Below are positions 7,163 through 13,681 of a DNA stretch of 13,806 bases, in pieces. A model generated the notes under the pieces. That model saw only the letters and a program-made list of their open reading frames with translations, searched no databases and was not told the DNA's origin. Positions within the stretch are counted from its first letter, which is position 1, and each line of letters opens with the position of its first letter. A program made the position numbers and the translations under genes. Source of the DNA: an uncultured Oscillospiraceae bacterium (GTDB lineage Bacteria; Bacillota; Clostridia; Oscillospirales; Acutalibacteraceae); assembly GCA_902490145.1 (NCBI GenBank), contig CABUCT010000019.1, positions 1-13,806 on the forward strand, read 5' to 3'.

Positions 7163-7618
7163 GCTTGTTTATTATTGGCATCCGTAAACGGATCGTATAC
7201 TCCTTGAAACTAATCTGATGCCAAGTGTTATCTTCTTCCAGTTGGGTTCGTATGCACTCTGTTATTACCTTTTTATTTCATCCCACCGTATCTACGTAAT
7301 AGCCTCTGCACCAAAAATACTTTGATCCGTACTTGTCTTTCAAATTTGCATGACTATCAAATATCATTAGCGCCCTTTTCCCCTTGAGATATCTAATAAT
7401 TGTGATACTCTAATGTGCGGCAGAATACTCCCAAACATATGTATGTGATTCAAACACGCCTCCGCTTCCATAATCTCCACGTCCTTTTGCTCAAATAATT
7501 TTCTCAATGTCTCTCCTATATCCTTTTTGATTTGTCCGTATATTTCTTTTCTCCTGTACTTTTGGGTGAACACAATATAATATTCTCATCTGTACTTTGA
7601 GTGTGCTAAACTTTTTAT
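7141..7618 (-). pseudogene. tnpA: IS200/IS605-type transposase tnpA, inactivated
   Basis: This encoded a Y1 (HUH) single-strand transposase of about 155 residues. Reading across frames gives SLAHSKYR, a TGA stop (7586-7588), then EYYIVF.QKYRRKEIYGQIKKDIGE and EAEACLNHIHM with the HUH pair His-x-His. A 1-nt deletion near 7394 follows. The next frame reads YLKGKRALMIFDSHANLK and FWCRGYYVDTVG, then a second TGA (7278-7280). Further on, TECIRTQLEED has Cys (TGC, 7254-7256) where the catalytic Tyr of the Y-x-x-x-Q motif should be. A second frameshift near 7197 leads to YDPFTDANNKQAKKTAAR and the original stop at 7141-7143. The longest open piece (7367-7573) is only part of the domain. It cannot make an active enzyme. 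Confidence 0.9.
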
Positions 7619-7670
7619 TTTTCCTCGGTATAAACGCGGGTTATTTTCACGCCTTGAATGGTACCAGTAT

Positions 7671-7711
7671 AAAACTCCCGAAACGGTTTCAAATCCGTTT
7701 CGGGAGTTTTT
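7671..7711 (-). terminator. Perfect 16-bp-stem terminator closing the yifB operon
   Basis: AAAACTCCCGAAACGG (7671-7686) pairs perfectly over 16 bp with CCGTTTCGGGAGTTTT (7695-7710) around an 8-nt loop. U-runs occur at both ends, so it can work in both directions. It lies 9 nt after the yifB stop and also insulates yifB from transcription entering from the IS side. Confidence 0.9.
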
Positions 7712-7719
7712 AATTTAAA

Positions 7720-9255
7720 TTATATTTTATCTCCGCTCCAATATTTTCGGTCAAGAGAGCGATAACGAATTGCTTCCATGATATGTACTGAATCAATGAT
7801 TTCTTCTCCGTCAAGATCGGCACAAGTGCGAGCAACCTTTAAAATCCTGTCGTATGCTCTGGCAGACAAAGCCATATTGTCAAAAGCCGATTTTAAAAGT
7901 GTTGTGGCATTGTCACTCAAAGGACACATTTCGGAAAGAATTGAAGGAGTGAGCAATGCATTACATGTAATTTCAATGTTTTTATAACGATTAAGCTGAA
8001 TTTCACGTGCTTTATTGACCCGTTTCCGAATTTCCAAAGAAGATTCACCCTTTTTATGTGAATTCAGCTCGTCAAATTCAACCGGCGGAACTTCCACATG
8101 TATATCAAGCCTGTCAAGCAATGGTCCGCTGATGCGGTTGAGATATTTATTTATAGCCTGATGTGAACAAATGCAAGGATGATGGGGGTGACCAAAATAT
8201 CCGCATGGACATGGGTTCATTGCAGCCACCAGCATAATACGGCAGGGATATGACATTGTTGCAGCCGAACGTGAAATCGTAACCTTTCCGTCTTCCAGGG
8301 GCTGTCGCAGCACTTCAATTGCACTTCGGGAAAATTCGGGAAGCTCGTCCAAAAACAGCACGCCATTATGTGCAAGAGAAATTTCTCCCGGCCGTGGAAT
8401 AGCACCTCCGCCCGCCAATGCCACAGGAGAAACATTATGGTGCGGTGAACGGAACGGACGTTTACGGATCAGTCCTGAACCACCGAGACTTTCGGCAACA
8501 GAATGAATTTTTGTTGTTTCAATAGATTCTTTGAACGTCATGTCCGGAAGAATAGAGGGAAGTCTTTTTGCCAGCATGCTTTTGCCTGAACCGGGAGGTC
8601 CGATAAGCAATATGTTATGCCCTCCGGCGGCTGCAACTTCAAGGGCACGCTTGGCAGCGTCCTGACCCATAACCTCTGAAAAATCAGGAAAAGATGACTC
8701 AACAGGAAAGCTTTCAAATTCCTGTGGGCATACAGCGTCTATAAGTTTTTGCCCGTTGAGATGATCTACCACTTCGTTTATATTCTTCGCGGGATAAACA
8801 TTGATTCCCGAAACTGCCGCACCCTCGGCAGCATTGGCATAAGGAATTATAATGCTGTCAAACCCGCATTCTCTGGCTTTTATCACCATGGATAAAACAC
8901 CGTTTGCAGGACGGATTTCTCCCGAAAGTGAAAGTTCGCCTACAAACAAAGTATTACTTACATTGGCAGTTATCTGACCGCTTGCCGACAGCAGAGAGAG
9001 AAGTATAGGCAAATCGTAAAGCACTCCCGACTTTTTAACATCAGCGGGAGCAAGATTTACAACAATATTGCCGTCGGGGAATTTGTATTTGCAGGTTTTC
9101 ATTGCTGATCGAACCCGCTCACGTGATTCACGCACCGCCGCATCAGGCAGTCCCACTATGTCAAAGCGAAAAAAGCCCTCGGAAATATATGTTTCGACAT
9201 CTACAATAAAAGCATCGATACCCATAAGCCCGACACTTTTAAATTTGTTAAACAT
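7720..9255 (-). CDS. yifB: YifB/ComM family Mg-chelatase-like AAA+ ATPase
   Basis: The 511-residue product has the full ComM/YifB layout: an N-terminal ChlI-type (Lon-protease-like fold) domain (about 20-140), a AAA+ ATPase core and a C-terminal Mg-chelatase-type domain (about 400-505). Visible motifs are Walker A GPPGSGKS (219-226), Walker B VLFLDE (D303, E304), a Cys-rich insert CPCGYFGHPHHPCIC (C349, C351, C361, C363; probably metal-binding) and LSARAYDRILKVART near the end. ComM in Gram-negatives is a hexameric helicase that promotes branch migration in natural transformation. The role in Clostridia is less well defined, and the chelatase name reflects homology only. The ATG at 9255 follows AGGGTGG, which overlaps the TAG stop of the upstream gene, suggesting translational coupling. 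It is the last gene of the operon. Confidence 0.94.
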   Translation of the reverse strand: MFNKFKSVGLMGIDAFIVDVETYISEGFFRFDIVGLPDAAVRESRERVRSAMKTCKYKFPDGNIVVNLAPADVKKSGVLYDLPILLSLLSASGQITANVSNTLFVGELSLSGEIRPANGVLSMVIKARECGFDSIIIPYANAAEGAAVSGINVYPAKNINEVVDHLNGQKLIDAVCPQEFESFPVESSFPDFSEVMGQDAAKRALEVAAAGGHNILLIGPPGSGKSMLAKRLPSILPDMTFKESIETTKIHSVAESLGGSGLIRKRPFRSPHHNVSPVALAGGGAIPRPGEISLAHNGVLFLDELPEFSRSAIEVLRQPLEDGKVTISRSAATMSYPCRIMLVAAMNPCPCGYFGHPHHPCICSHQAINKYLNRISGPLLDRLDIHVEVPPVEFDELNSHKKGESSLEIRKRVNKAREIQLNRYKNIEITCNALLTPSILSEMCPLSDNATTLLKSAFDNMALSARAYDRILKVARTCADLDGEEIIDSVHIMEAIRYRSLDRKYWSGDKI

Positions 9256-9264
9256 AAAGCCACC

Positions 9265-10134
9265 CTATTCATCCGTATTTTCAAGTCGGTTGAAGCCATT
9301 GCCCATTACCTGACCCACATCGCCAACAATGACAAATGCGTTGGGGTCAAACTCCAGCACAATTTTTCTCAGCCGAAAGACTTCATGACGTCTTACGGCA
9401 CACATAAGCACATTCTGCTTTTCTCCCGAATATCCGCCCTTGCTTTCAAGAAGCGTCACACCGCGTTCAAGGGATTTCATGATCTCTTCCGAAATCTTGG
9501 CATTCTGCTCTGAAAAAACGTATACGACCTTGCCCATATTCGCACCATAAATTGATTTGTCGATAATAGTCGTGCTGGTAAATATTACAATAGCCGCATA
9601 AAGACCGCTGTTGACGCTTTTGTAAACAATGGTTGAAGCCGCAATAATAAAAATATCTGTAAAGAGAATTATCTGCCCAAGCGAAATATAGGGAAATATT
9701 TTTTGTATAAGCCGGGCAAGAATGTCGGTTCCGCCGGTAGTTCCGCCACGCAAAAAGATAAGTGAAAGTCCGATACCCGAAAAAACTCCTCCGTAAACCG
9801 CCGCGAGAAGCCCGTCGCCGTGATACTGGGGTAAAAATAAAGCAGTAATATCGATCATAACCGAGGACATCGCGGTAGCTACCACCGTTTTGGCCAAAAA
9901 TTTTGTGCCGATAAATTTTGCTGCAAGTATAAAAAGAGGAACGTTGAGTATTAAAATCATAGTTCCCACGGGTGTGTTAAACAGGTAATTAAGCAGGGTC
10001 GAAATACCGGTAAGTCCACCGGGGGCAATATTTGAAGGCAGGGTGAAAATGTTTACCGATATACTGTAAAAAAGTGTTCCCACAAGAAAAAATCCAAGAT
10101 CTCCTAACAAATGCTTTACGCGGCTTTTATCCAT
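9265..10134 (-). CDS. YitT family integral membrane protein (DUF2179 C-terminus)
   Basis: This 289-residue protein has five or six predicted membrane helices in the first 190 residues. It carries the family's glycine motifs APGGLTGIS (37-45) and RGGTTGGTDIL (129-139). A soluble C-terminal DUF2179-type domain (about 215-282) has LLESKGGYSGEKQNVL and DPNAFVIVGDVGQVMG. YitT proteins are widespread in Firmicutes. Their transported substrate is unknown, so I give no function beyond a membrane protein, possibly a transporter. The ATG at 10134 has a clean GGAGG 6 nt upstream. The gene starts 23 bp after ytfJ and ends 9 bp before yifB, so it is part of the same operon. Confidence 0.9.
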   Translation of the reverse strand: MDKSRVKHLLGDLGFFLVGTLFYSISVNIFTLPSNIAPGGLTGISTLLNYLFNTPVGTMILILNVPLFILAAKFIGTKFLAKTVVATAMSSVMIDITALFLPQYHGDGLLAAVYGGVFSGIGLSLIFLRGGTTGGTDILARLIQKIFPYISLGQIILFTDIFIIAASTIVYKSVNSGLYAAIVIFTSTTIIDKSIYGANMGKVVYVFSEQNAKISEEIMKSLERGVTLLESKGGYSGEKQNVLMCAVRRHEVFRLRKIVLEFDPNAFVIVGDVGQVMGNGFNRLENTDE

Positions 10135-10157
10135 ATTTGCCTCCGAAAGAATAAATA

Positions 10158-10562
10158 TTATTGTTCTGGATTATTATTCTTTGAAAAAAGCAGTTTTATC
10201 TTGTCGATAAGTTCCGGTGCCATTGTAATCGCACGTTCAGCCGCACCGATTGCATCAGATGTGTTGAAATTATGAATCTCCACATTTCCATCCTTTACTG
10301 AAACAAAAGCCACGGGAGTAACGCTCATTCCACCGCCGCCGCCACCGGCAAAAAATCCGTTTGCAGACGGAGTTTTTGAAGGAATGTCACTTCCGCCCGA
10401 AGCAAATCCGTATGACACGCGTGAAACCGGAATAAGCACAGTCCCGTCGCCGATTACGATTTTGTCCCCGATAATAGTGCTGCTGTCGGCCAAGGCACGC
10501 ATTTTTTCAATTGTAACATCCAAAACGGCTTCAGCTTTTGTGTCTTTATTTTTTTCAATCAT
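10158..10562 (-). CDS. ytfJ: YtfJ/GerW family sporulation protein
   Basis: The 134-residue product has the YtfJ pattern. A charged N-terminal helix (1-28) is followed by TIIGDKIVIGDGTVLIPVSRVSYGFASGG (about 29-57). Then come a glycine run (73-78), the strand MSVTPVAFVSV (79-89), and a C-terminal amphipathic segment APELIDKIKLLF (115-126). In Bacillus the family is made in the forespore and linked to spore germination; the molecular activity is unknown. I chose the ATG at 10562, preceded by AAAGGTGG about 8 nt upstream. A GTG 12 nt further upstream (10574) lies inside that ribosome binding site and cannot be the start. The 115-bp gap from scpB suggests it may have its own sporulation promoter, but I see no clear sigma-F or sigma-G match. 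Confidence 0.9.
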   Translation of the reverse strand: MIEKNKDTKAEAVLDVTIEKMRALADSSTIIGDKIVIGDGTVLIPVSRVSYGFASGGSDIPSKTPSANGFFAGGGGGGMSVTPVAFVSVKDGNVEIHNFNTSDAIGAAERAITMAPELIDKIKLLFSKNNNPEQ

Positions 10563-10596
10563 TTTTTTAACCACCTTTGTTTTTATTTTATCTGTG

Positions 10597-10623
10597 AAGG
10601 TTGAGCTTTTTAATTACAACCTT
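10597..10623. repeat. Inverted repeat in the scpB-ytfJ gap
   Basis: AAGGTTG (10597-10603) and CAACCTT (10617-10623) form a 7-bp stem with a 13-nt loop. On the operon strand it lies about 35 nt before the ytfJ start and is not followed by a T-run, so it is not a terminator. It could be an mRNA processing or operator site; evidence is weak. Confidence 0.35.
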
Positions 10624-10677
10624 ATTTTTAAAAAATCGGATCGTTTTCATTATCATCTGATTGAGTTTTCAATATGA

Positions 10678-11268
10678 TTATTCATCGTCGGCAAAGCCTT
10701 CGATAGTCGGTTCTATAATTTCCCTGGTGTCGGTATTATTTTCAAAGCTTAATTCTTCCTTTTCGGGGATCGGGGGAAGATCCGCAATCGAGGAAAGCCC
10801 GAAGCAACGCAAAAATGTGTCGGTCGTTCCGTAAAGGATCGGGCGGCCCGGCAAATCAAGACGGCCACATTCTTCAATAAGGCCTTTTGCCGAAAGGGAT
10901 GAAACCACTCCCGAACAGTCAACCCCGCGAATTTGTTCGATATATGCCTTTGTAACAGGTTGATTGTATGCTATAACAGACAAAACTTCAAAAGCGGGAG
11001 ACGAAAGCGGAGTTGACCTACGAAGCTCAAAAATAGTTCGAATCGGCTCTTCATATTCTTTTTTTGTGGCAAGCTGAAGACATTCGTCAAGCCGCAAAAG
11101 CTCAATTCCGCTGTCGCTTGCGGAGAGTTTTTCAGAAAGAAGCTCTGCTAATTTTTCCACCTGACTTGCAGGAAGCTCAAGAGCAGCGGCAATTCTGGAA
11201 ATGGGAACCGGTTCGCCGCCGGCAAAAAGCACGGCCTCCAATATAGGAATATATTTTGAAAGTTCCAT
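10678..11268 (-). CDS. scpB: Segregation and condensation protein B
   Basis: ScpB is a kleisin-interacting winged-helix protein. With ScpA and SMC it forms the condensin complex that compacts and separates chromosomes on the nucleoid. The 196-residue form shows the two winged-helix domains: the first about 1-85 (KYIPILEAVLFAGGEPVPI) and the second about 86-165 (SSPAFEVLSVIAYNQPVTKAYIEQIRGVDCSGVVSSL and LPGRPILYGTT). An acidic tail ends FADDE. I prefer the ATG at 11268. A GTG at 11280 would add RNQ-type residues but sits only 3 nt from AGAGG, too close for normal initiation. The AGG-to-ATG spacing is long (about 15 nt), so the start is not certain. It starts 18 bp after scpA. Confidence 0.93.
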   Translation of the reverse strand: MELSKYIPILEAVLFAGGEPVPISRIAAALELPASQVEKLAELLSEKLSASDSGIELLRLDECLQLATKKEYEEPIRTIFELRRSTPLSSPAFEVLSVIAYNQPVTKAYIEQIRGVDCSGVVSSLSAKGLIEECGRLDLPGRPILYGTTDTFLRCFGLSSIADLPPIPEKEELSFENNTDTREIIEPTIEGFADDE

Positions 11269-11286
11269 TTGGTTTCTCACTTTCCT

Positions 11287-11988
11287 CTATTTATCTTTAT
11301 TTATCATTTGAAGGTTATCGGAATTATCGATTTTAATTCGCTGAGCCTTGATAAGCTCAAGCACTGCCAAAAACGTTGCAACAGCCTCTGAACGGCTTTT
11401 AGCATTCTCGAAAACCTGTTCATATTTGAGCTTTGCACCTTTCCAAAGACGTCGTAAAATATATACGATCTTGGCAGAAACGGGAATGACAGGCTTTTTG
11501 ACCAGCGGTTCAAAAACGGTTTTCGGCGGAGGAAGTTTTCGCTGTCCCCTGCCGACCGCTGCAAGATACCACCCAATGAGCACTTCGCTTTCGTGATTTA
11601 AAACATAAGTTTGATCTATACTCGGCATGGTGGGCTTTCGAACGAATTTTCCGAATCCGTCGGAAATTTTTGAAAGCTCGCCCGCAAGCATACGCACCGT
11701 GCGATATTCAATAAGTTCTCCCGACAAAGCATCGCGAAGCTCGTCAGCTTCTTTGTTACGCGGAAGCAGAGACGCCGATTTTATATATACAAGCCTTGAC
11801 GCCATTTCAAGAAATTCACTTGAGACGTCCATTGACTGTGCCTGCATCTGTTTAATATAGTCAAGATATTGAGTGACAAGCTCGCAAATATTTATATCGT
11901 AAATATTAAGTTTATTTTTATTAATAAGATGAAGAAGCAAATCGAGAGGCCCTTCAAAGCTTTCAAGATGATATAACAGTTTATCCAT
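11287..11988 (-). CDS. scpA: Segregation and condensation protein A (kleisin)
   Basis: ScpA is the kleisin that bridges the SMC head domains and binds ScpB dimers. The 233-residue protein starts with the hallmark LESFEGPLDLLLHLINKNKLNIYDI (8-32). ASRLVYIKSASLLP follows (64-77), then a variable linker, and it ends with the winged-helix SMC-binding part (KSRSEAVATFLAVLELIKAQRI). Length is typical (about 230-260). The ATG lies 5 nt after the stop of the M50 protease gene, and a GGCGG just upstream lies inside that gene, so translation is probably coupled. Confidence 0.95.
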   Translation of the reverse strand: MDKLLYHLESFEGPLDLLLHLINKNKLNIYDINICELVTQYLDYIKQMQAQSMDVSSEFLEMASRLVYIKSASLLPRNKEADELRDALSGELIEYRTVRMLAGELSKISDGFGKFVRKPTMPSIDQTYVLNHESEVLIGWYLAAVGRGQRKLPPPKTVFEPLVKKPVIPVSAKIVYILRRLWKGAKLKYEQVFENAKSRSEAVATFLAVLELIKAQRIKIDNSDNLQMINKDK

Positions 11989-11993
11989 ATTAT

Positions 11994-12716
11994 TTAACCG
12001 CCAAAAGGAAGTGATGCCAAACGAATAAGTACATTTAAAATCCCGGAGGAAATGTAGCTGAGCGGACGGGTCAGGATACCGGTGAAAAGCAGGAACAGGA
12101 GCCCCAGCATAATGTATCTTTCGTATTGCATTATTTTATAATATATCCGGTTCGGGAGAAGTGCGGTCAAAAGCCGGGAGCCGTCGAGCGGTGGTATGGG
12201 GATTAAATTGAAAACCGCAAGGCTCACATTGATTTGAGCCACAAACAAGAATAAATAGTAAAGCACCGTGGCTATGATCCTTAATACGCCGAAAGCCCGA
12301 GGAACGAAAATATAATAGACTAAGCTCATAAGTATGACCGAAACAAATCCGGCAAGTAAATTAGAAAGCGGCCCTGCAACGGCGGTGATTGCCATATCCC
12401 TTTTGGGGTTTTCGAAATTGCGGGAATTTACCGGAACCGGCTTTGCCCATCCAAACCCGACCAAAAGTATCATCAAAGCCCCGATCCAGTCAATGTGCTT
12501 TAACGGATTAAGCGTTAGTCTTCCCATATATTTTGCGGTGTTGTCTCCTAATTTGTAAGCAGTAAAGGCATGTGCCATTTCGTGAAACGGAAGCACAAAA
12601 AACACCACAACCGCAATTGAAATGGCATAACCAAGTGCACCGAGATAATTTTGAGTCATCAGCATACGTGTGAGCGGAAACATACTGAATAAGTTGTAAA
12701 ACAAATTGTAAAGCAT
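11994..12716 (-). CDS. M50 family site-2-protease-like membrane metalloprotease
   Basis: A 240-residue polytopic membrane protein with about six hydrophobic segments. The zinc-binding HEMAH (H45, E46, H49) lies at the end of one segment, and the third metal ligand D178 is in NLIPIPPLDG (170-179), the classical S2P signature. AGPLSNLLAG (114-123) is also typical. Members of this short, PDZ-less group sit beside scpA-scpB in many Firmicutes; their substrates are unknown, so a role in regulated intramembrane proteolysis is inference. The ATG at 12716 is chosen because AGGAG (12729-12725) precedes it by 8 nt. An upstream TTG at 12806 would add 30 residues but has no ribosome binding site. It is the first gene of the operon. 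Confidence 0.92.
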   Translation of the reverse strand: MLYNLFYNLFSMFPLTRMLMTQNYLGALGYAISIAVVVFFVLPFHEMAHAFTAYKLGDNTAKYMGRLTLNPLKHIDWIGALMILLVGFGWAKPVPVNSRNFENPKRDMAITAVAGPLSNLLAGFVSVILMSLVYYIFVPRAFGVLRIIATVLYYLFLFVAQINVSLAVFNLIPIPPLDGSRLLTALLPNRIYYKIMQYERYIMLGLLFLLFTGILTRPLSYISSGILNVLIRLASLPFGG

Positions 12717-12844
12717 AGGATGATCTCCTGAAAAAATATTTGTATAAAATCGAAGCATTCGGCACAAACAGCCAAAAAATGCCGCAGTGAAAAGCCCTGC
12801 TGACAACAGATATATGCACCAAAAGCGTAAAATTATACAAGTAT

Positions 12845-12873
12845 ATTATACTAAATTATTGCCTGAAAAACAA
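12845..12873 (-). promoter_or_regulatory. Sigma-A promoter of the M50-scpA-scpB-ytfJ-yitT-yifB operon
   Basis: On the minus strand TTGTTT (12873-12868), a 17-bp spacer and a consensus TATAAT (12850-12845) predict a start near 12838, giving a leader of about 122 nt to the M50 start. Confidence 0.72.
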
Positions 12874-12991
12874 CCCTGTATTCCCCAGCGGAAGAAAAGT
12901 TTGCAAAATGACAGTTATTAACGTATATAAATAATACTTCCCTATTCATGGTTTTGAATTATGCTTTTCATAATCAATTTTCTCTATAAAG
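12874..12991. other. Intergenic spacer without a gene
   Basis: With the operon leader and the HTH terminator, this belongs to a gene-free interval of about 320 bp (12717-13036). I see no small gene. The only extra structure is a 6-bp ATTATG/CATAAT hairpin at 12958-12974, which is not convincing as a terminator. Confidence 0.5.
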
Positions 12992-13029
12992 AAAATCACC
13001 GAAACTCAAAATTGTTTCGGTGATTTTTT
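12992..13029 (-). terminator. Terminator downstream of the first HTH gene
   Basis: AAAATCACCGAAAC (12992-13005) pairs perfectly over 14 bp with GTTTCGGTGATTTT (13014-13027) around an 8-nt loop. It lies 7 nt after the stop of the minus-strand HTH gene and is followed on that strand by TTCTTTAT. It has T-runs on both sides and may work in both directions. Confidence 0.88.
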
Positions 13030-13036
13030 AAACTTT

Positions 13037-13240
13037 TTAATTTATAGTTATTTCAAAAAGATCGTTTGGAGTACAGTTTAATAGTAAACAAATAGTTTCA
13101 ATATTTTCATATCGAATTGATTTTGTTTCATTGTTTATCATTTTGCTAAAATTCTGATAGCTCATGCCGAGCTGTTTGTATAACCAATATTTAGTTTTTC
13201 CGTTTTCTTCCAATAATTTTAACACATTTAATTTTATCAT
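13037..13240 (-). CDS. Small Cro/CI-type HTH transcriptional regulator (copy 1)
   Basis: A 67-residue single-domain DNA-binding protein of the XRE/HTH_26 kind, with no effector or oligomerisation domain beyond the five-helix fold. Helices 2-3 are about residues 15-37 (TKYWLYKQLGMSYQNFSKMINN), and the C-terminal ICLLLNCTPNDLFEI is the usual ending of this family. I chose the ATG at 13240 because GAGAGGT lies 6 nt before it; an ATG at 13255 overlaps that ribosome binding site. A 42-bp palindrome lies 57 nt upstream, and a related gene with its own palindrome is next door, so autoregulation or cross-regulation is likely. The leader also has the short palindrome AGATAATATCT (13272-13282), which contains the best -10 candidate (TATTAT). 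Targets are unknown. Confidence 0.85.
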   Translation of the reverse strand: MIKLNVLKLLEENGKTKYWLYKQLGMSYQNFSKMINNETKSIRYENIETICLLLNCTPNDLFEITIN

Positions 13241-13296
13241 AAGATACCTCTCCATAACTTATATTTCTATGAGATAATATCTTATTTTCCCTCTTT

Positions 13297-13338
13297 ACAT
13301 ATAGACTAATGCATTATATAATGTATTAGTCTATATGT
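13297..13338. promoter_or_regulatory. 42-bp palindromic operator upstream of HTH copy 1
   Basis: The two 21-nt arms (13297-13317 and 13318-13338) are reverse complements except for one position. The outer part reads ATAGACTAAT and ATTAGTCTAT, and the left arm contains the inner palindrome TAATGCATTA (13307-13316). It sits just upstream of the likely -35 region of the HTH gene. The same outer motif recurs upstream of HTH copy 2, which supports a regulator binding site rather than chance AT-richness. Confidence 0.65.
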
Positions 13339-13381
13339 ATTTAATTTCCAAAATAGCCACAAATTGTTTTTTATTTCATTC

Positions 13382-13585
13382 TTAATCTATAGTTATTTTA
13401 AAAAGTTCGTTTGGAGTACAGTTTAATAGCAAACAGAGAGTTTCAATATTTTCATATCGAATTGATTTTGTTTCATTAGTTACCATTCTCTTAAAATTGC
13501 GATAGCTCATACCTAGTTGTTTATATAACCAATATTCAGTTTTTCCGTTTTTCTCCAATAATTCCAACGCATTTAATTTTATCAT
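13382..13585 (-). CDS. Small Cro/CI-type HTH transcriptional regulator (copy 2)
   Basis: A 67-residue paralogue identical to copy 1 at 54 of 67 positions. Five of the 13 changes fall in residues 29-36, around the predicted recognition helix (YRNFKRMVT against YQNFSKMIN). The rest are mostly charge swaps. The ATG at 13585 follows GGGGAGAT about 6 nt upstream; an ATG at 13600 overlaps that site. The flanking DNA is similar too, so a unit of about 330 bp (gene, leader and operator) was duplicated in tandem. No terminator separates it from copy 1, so some read-through into copy 1 is likely. Targets are unknown. Confidence 0.85.
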   Translation of the reverse strand: MIKLNALELLEKNGKTEYWLYKQLGMSYRNFKRMVTNETKSIRYENIETLCLLLNCTPNELFKITID

Positions 13586-13643
13586 AAGACATCTCCCCAT
13601 AACTTATTTCTTTATGAGATGATACCTTATTTTTCCTGATCAC

Positions 13644-13681
13644 GTATAGACTAATGCATCATATAATTTATTAGTCTATAC
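13644..13681. promoter_or_regulatory. Palindromic operator upstream of HTH copy 2
   Basis: GTATAGACTAAT (13644-13655) and ATTAGTCTATAC (13670-13681) are perfect 12-nt inverted arms around an imperfectly symmetric centre. The site lies 59 nt before the copy 2 start, matching the 57 nt for copy 1. The arms match those of the first palindrome, while the centre has changed. Confidence 0.65.

Larger units (their letters stand above)
7026..7620 (-). mobile_element. Decayed IS200/IS605-family insertion sequence
   Basis: The element consists of a broken tnpA (7141-7618) and the structured downstream end (7026-7140). That end has the subterminal hairpin typical of this family. CCATCGGT (7033-7040) pairs with ACCGGTGG (7044-7051) around a 3-nt loop and is extended by CAAG/CTTG. 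A second bulged hairpin follows: GCTTCGTCCC at 7083-7092 with GGGA (7098-7101) and CGAAGC (7104-7109). GTCAAG (7026-7031) is also complementary to CTTGAC (7109-7114). I could not find the matching end upstream of tnpA, so the right boundary is approximate. The element sits between the convergent genes rny and yifB, a neutral insertion site. No tnpB is present. Confidence 0.75.

Noticed and set aside
7367..7573. Independent 68-residue gene
   Set aside because: It is the middle piece of the broken tnpA; homologous residues continue on both sides across a stop and a frameshift.
7621..7670. Second end of the IS200 element
   Set aside because: I could not find a hairpin or sequence matching the end at 7026-7055; the strong hairpin at 7671-7710 fits the yifB terminator instead.
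8217..8435. Small gene on the minus strand within yifB
   Set aside because: It overlaps the conserved AAA core in another frame, and I saw no ribosome binding site or family pattern.
12717..12806. 30-residue N-terminal extension of the M50 protease from a TTG
   Set aside because: No ribosome binding site precedes the TTG, while AGGAG lies 8 nt before the ATG at 12716.
13297..13681. CRISPR array or satellite repeats
   Set aside because: Only two palindromic copies exist, about 345 bp apart and each tied to an HTH gene; there are no regular spacers.
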